Positions 61,702 through 64,000 of a stretch of 64,000 nt of DNA are shown here, in pieces. The number at the start of each line of letters is the position of its first letter. Positions within the stretch are counted from its first letter, which is position 1. Made by a program: the position numbers and the translations under genes. This DNA is from Bacillota bacterium (GTDB lineage: Bacteria; Bacillota; Clostridia; Lachnospirales; Lachnospiraceae), in the NCBI GenBank assembly GCA_023423335.1, contig JAFAFU010000012.1, positions 48,642-112,641 on the forward strand, in the 5' to 3' direction. A model generated the notes under the pieces. It saw nothing but the letters and a program-made list of their open reading frames with translations. It was not told the DNA's origin and ran no database searches.

Positions 61702-63204
61702 ATGAATGATGTAAAACATATTAATGATGACTTATTTATCTTTGAAATGGCAAACAGCCATCAAGGAAGTGTGGAGCACGGGATTGATATCATCAACGCG
61801 ATGAGCAGGATTGCCAGGAAATATAATATTAAGGCGGCAGTAAAGCTTCAGTTCCGTAATCTGGACACATTTATACATCCTGATTATAGAAGCAGGACGG
61901 ATGTCAAACACATTCCCCGGTTTTTAAGTACCAAATTAAATTATGAGCATTTCAACCAGCTTGTTGATGCAATCCATGATGAAGGGATGATCGCCATCAG
62001 TACTCCGTTCGATGAGGATGGTGTGGACTGGTGCATGGATATGGGAGTTGATATCATAAAAGTGGCCAGCTGCAGTGCTATGGATTGGCCTTTACTTACG
62101 AAGATAGCCCAGACCCATAAACCTGTGATTATTTCCACCGGCGGCAAGACGCTTTCTGATATCGATAAGATCTACAATTTCTTTCTTCATAGGAAATGTG
62201 AATTTGCTTTCCTGCATTGTGTTGCCGAATATCCTGCCCCGAAGGAGAGACTCCAATTGGACTTTATCAGCCGAATGAAGCGTCGTTATCCGGAGATAAC
62301 GATTGGATATTCCGGGCATGAGGAACCGGAGGATAATATTGTACCTATGCTCGCGGTCGCTAAGGGTGCGATGATACTGGAGCGCCATGTTGGACTTCCG
62401 ACTGAGACAATCACCTTGAATTCCTATTCCATGAATCCGGAACAGGCGGACCGGTGGGTCAAAGCCATACTGGATGCGAAGACTATATGCGGCATGAAGA
62501 AAGCCGATACCAAGTATGTCAGTCAGGAAGAAATGGATTCCTTGCATTCTTTGATGAGGGGAGTTTATTTGAAGCGGGAAATTAAGCAGGGGGAACCAAT
62601 CCGGCAGGAAGACGTCTTTTTTGCTATGCCCTGTGGAGACAGGCAGATGCATAGCGGCGATTTTAATGAAGGTGTCCTTGCCAGTAAGGATTACAATATC
62701 AATGATCCGTTGATGGAGAAGAGAATTATCACCGATATTGGACTGGTGCGGAGTGTGGTGCATGATGCCAAAGGTATGCTGTATGAGGCAGGCATTGCGC
62801 TCGGAAATGATTTTGAAGTGGAATTGTCCCATCATTATGGAATGAAGCATTTCCGCCAGGTGGGTGCAATTATAATAAGTATTATCAACCGGGAATACTG
62901 CAAGAAACTGCTGGTCATCCTTCCGGGACAAAAGCATCCGACACACATGCACAAGGTGAAGGAAGAGACGTTCCAGCTGTTGTATGGAGACCTTGAAATT
63001 ATTATCGAGGGCAATGAGAGAACCTTGAAGCCCGGTGATATCCAGACCATTTTAAGGGAAGAGAAGCATTCCTTTACATCTGTGAGAGGAGCTATTTTTG
63101 AAGAAATATCTACTACACATATAAAGAATGATTCTTATTATGAAGATCCGCTTGTAAGAGCATTGGACCCGATAGAGCGGAAGACTATTCTAAAGAAATG
63201 GTAA
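61702..63204 (+). CDS. NeuB-family nonulosonic acid synthase with C-terminal cupin
   Basis: 500 residues: a TIM barrel (1-265) with FEMANSHQGSVEHGIDII, AVKLQFRN, ISTPFDEDGVDW, STGGKTL and IGYSGHEEPE, the NeuB/PseI/LegI signature for condensing phosphoenolpyruvate with an amino sugar. An antifreeze-like SAF domain follows (285-345, GVYLKREIKQGEPI), then a cupin (385-500, HPTHMHKVKEETFQLLYGDLEI). The cupin histidines H.H....E are intact, so it may bind metal. The extra domain is not part of the standard enzyme and could be an isomerase or sensor. It begins after GGAGGGTTTGGC. Confidence 0.85.
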   Translation: MNDVKHINDDLFIFEMANSHQGSVEHGIDIINAMSRIARKYNIKAAVKLQFRNLDTFIHPDYRSRTDVKHIPRFLSTKLNYEHFNQLVDAIHDEGMIAISTPFDEDGVDWCMDMGVDIIKVASCSAMDWPLLTKIAQTHKPVIISTGGKTLSDIDKIYNFFLHRKCEFAFLHCVAEYPAPKERLQLDFISRMKRRYPEITIGYSGHEEPEDNIVPMLAVAKGAMILERHVGLPTETITLNSYSMNPEQADRWVKAILDAKTICGMKKADTKYVSQEEMDSLHSLMRGVYLKREIKQGEPIRQEDVFFAMPCGDRQMHSGDFNEGVLASKDYNINDPLMEKRIITDIGLVRSVVHDAKGMLYEAGIALGNDFEVELSHHYGMKHFRQVGAIIISIINREYCKKLLVILPGQKHPTHMHKVKEETFQLLYGDLEIIIEGNERTLKPGDIQTILREEKHSFTSVRGAIFEEISTTHIKNDSYYEDPLVRALDPIERKTILKKW

Positions 63205-63243
63205 AAAGATAACCAGGAAGAAACGGCATTATGTGAGGAGAGT

Positions 63244-64000
63244 ATGGGAAAGCTTTGGAGTGAAATTAAATATTGGTGTCAGGCTTTCCTCATACCGATC
63301 CATGGAATATCCTTTCTTATGCCCAGAAATAAAAGAATATGGATATTTGGAAGTACTTTTGGACAAAGGTTTGCTGATAATCCAAAATATTTTTATCTTT
63401 ATATCCGTCAATATCAATCATCAGAAATAGATGCTGTCTGGATATCAAAAAATAAGGAAATTATTAAGCTGCTTAAAGACAATAAACTAAAGGGGTATTA
63501 TCTGTATAGCCTGAAGGGCATCTGGTATTCTCTGCGTGCAAAGGTATATCTTTATGATAATTATTCGAAGGATATATGCTTTACTCTTTCCGGGGGCGCA
63601 GTGAAAGTAAACCTGTGGCACGGAATACCTCTTAAAAAAATTCAAAAGGATAATATATTTGATTATGCCAGAAATCCCAGGAGCAGAAGGGAGTGGTTCC
63701 GTTGGATGCTGCGGCGGATGTCGGATGAAAAATCCTCTGATTATGTGCTTACAACCTCTAAGCATCTGATACCGATTTTTTCTTCTGCTTTTCAGACAAA
63801 GAAGGTCCTGGTTACAGGATATCCAAGAAATGATGCTATCTGGAAGGATAAAATCCATGTTGTATCATCGGACAAGGAAGAACGGACGTTGACTATCGTA
63901 AAGCAACAAAAGGCGGACAAGAGACTCCTTCTTTATTTACCCACGTTCCGTGAGACGGAGAAAAAATTCTTTGATATCATAGACGGCGAAAGGCTTAAAC
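63244..64000 (+). CDS. CDP-glycerol glycerophosphotransferase (TagF/TagB)-like protein, truncated by window end
   Basis: The frame from ATG 63244 (GAGGAG upstream) stays open to the window end for 252 residues. It contains RIWIFGSTFGQRFADNPKYFYLYI, YLYDNYSKDI, VKVNLWHGIPLKKIQKD and LTTSKHLIPIFSSAF followed by VLVTGYPRNDAIWK. These are the conserved blocks of CDP-glycerol:poly(glycerophosphate) glycerophosphotransferases (SxxxxxFxDN, WHGxPLKK, GYPRND). Related enzymes elongate teichoic acids or add phosphopolyols to capsule and surface glycans. Location next to the NeuB-type gene suggests modification of the flagellar or surface glycan (inference). The catalytic C-terminus is outside the window. 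Confidence 0.8.
   Translation, partial: MGKLWSEIKYWCQAFLIPIHGISFLMPRNKRIWIFGSTFGQRFADNPKYFYLYIRQYQSSEIDAVWISKNKEIIKLLKDNKLKGYYLYSLKGIWYSLRAKVYLYDNYSKDICFTLSGGAVKVNLWHGIPLKKIQKDNIFDYARNPRSRREWFRWMLRRMSDEKSSDYVLTTSKHLIPIFSSAFQTKKVLVTGYPRNDAIWKDKIHVVSSDKEERTLTIVKQQKADKRLLLYLPTFRETEKKFFDIIDGERLK

Noticed and set aside
62092..62952. 286-residue open frame on the minus strand inside the NeuB-type gene
   Set aside because: It lies entirely antisense to a well-supported enzyme, has no family motif and no ribosome site.
63233..63430. Short plus-strand frame at the right end as a separate gene
   Set aside because: The overlapping frame from 63244 encodes the TagF/TagB-like protein with clear motifs and runs off the window.

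Overview
The window looks like the chromosome of a motile, spore-forming, low-GC Clostridia bacterium, most like Lachnospiraceae. The evidence is the gene order flgM-flgN-flgK-flgK-flgL-fliW-csrA / flaG-fliD-fliS / flagellin, a short flagellin, FliW-CsrA control, a spore-type LysM-GH18 protein, a GH52 beta-xylosidase, an MsmK-type sugar ATPase, and strong AGGAGG ribosome sites. No rRNA, tRNA or CRISPR array was recognised.

Region 1 (1-19655) is one long, very AT-rich, all-plus-strand gene set that starts before the window. It reads as a biosynthetic cluster. Sugar-phosphate enzymes are a MtlD-like dehydrogenase, a split transketolase, a ribulose-phosphate-epimerase-like protein, a GatZ/KbaZ-like protein, an RbsD/FucU-like mutarotase and two HAD phosphatases. 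These sit beside two paralogous methyltransferases, an NHL beta-propeller, two free-standing acyl carrier proteins, an AMP-forming acyl ligase, two BtrH-like (butirosin acyltransferase N-domain) proteins, a nucleotidyltransferase, a pair of ABC exporters and a nitroreductase. I infer a small molecule made on carrier proteins without a modular NRPS or PKS, probably carrying or derived from a sugar, then exported. I recognise no characterised pathway with this gene set.

Region 2 (19656-31033) holds a GH52 beta-xylosidase followed by a pile-up of mobile DNA: a decayed IS256-type transposase, an IS1634-type element, and two 'recombinase in trio' (RIT) elements. The RITs lie tail to tail and 54 bp apart inside the same IS66-type transposase gene. 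The minus-strand RIT has 28-bp perfect inverted repeats, and removing it restores the IS66 reading frame exactly. The plus-strand RIT is decayed. An array of TGGCTCA repeats follows.

Region 3 (31034-45040) carries housekeeping and accessory genes of ordinary composition: a lipoprotein, a zinc-ribbon membrane protein, a LysM-GH18 protein, an HDOD protein, a PurF-like protein lacking the N-terminal catalytic cysteine, an SDR reductase, an LCP-like protein, a YitT-family protein, the MsmK-type ATPase, a CdaR/PucR-type regulator, an S41 protease and an ArsB/NhaD-type transporter.

Region 4 (45041-64000) is a late flagellar locus plus a flagellin glycosylation locus. Genes run from flgM through flagellin, then a Maf glycosyltransferase, a CMP-nonulosonate synthetase-HAD fusion, a CgeB-like glycosyltransferase, a NeuB-cupin fusion and a TagF/TagB-like gene cut by the window end. 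Four promoters fit a sigma-28 consensus with exactly 15 bases between boxes, before flgM, flaG, flagellin and the CgeB-like gene; a fifth, weaker one precedes neuB. The flagellin leader has a GGA-loop hairpin placed like a CsrA site, which fits the fliW-csrA pair upstream.
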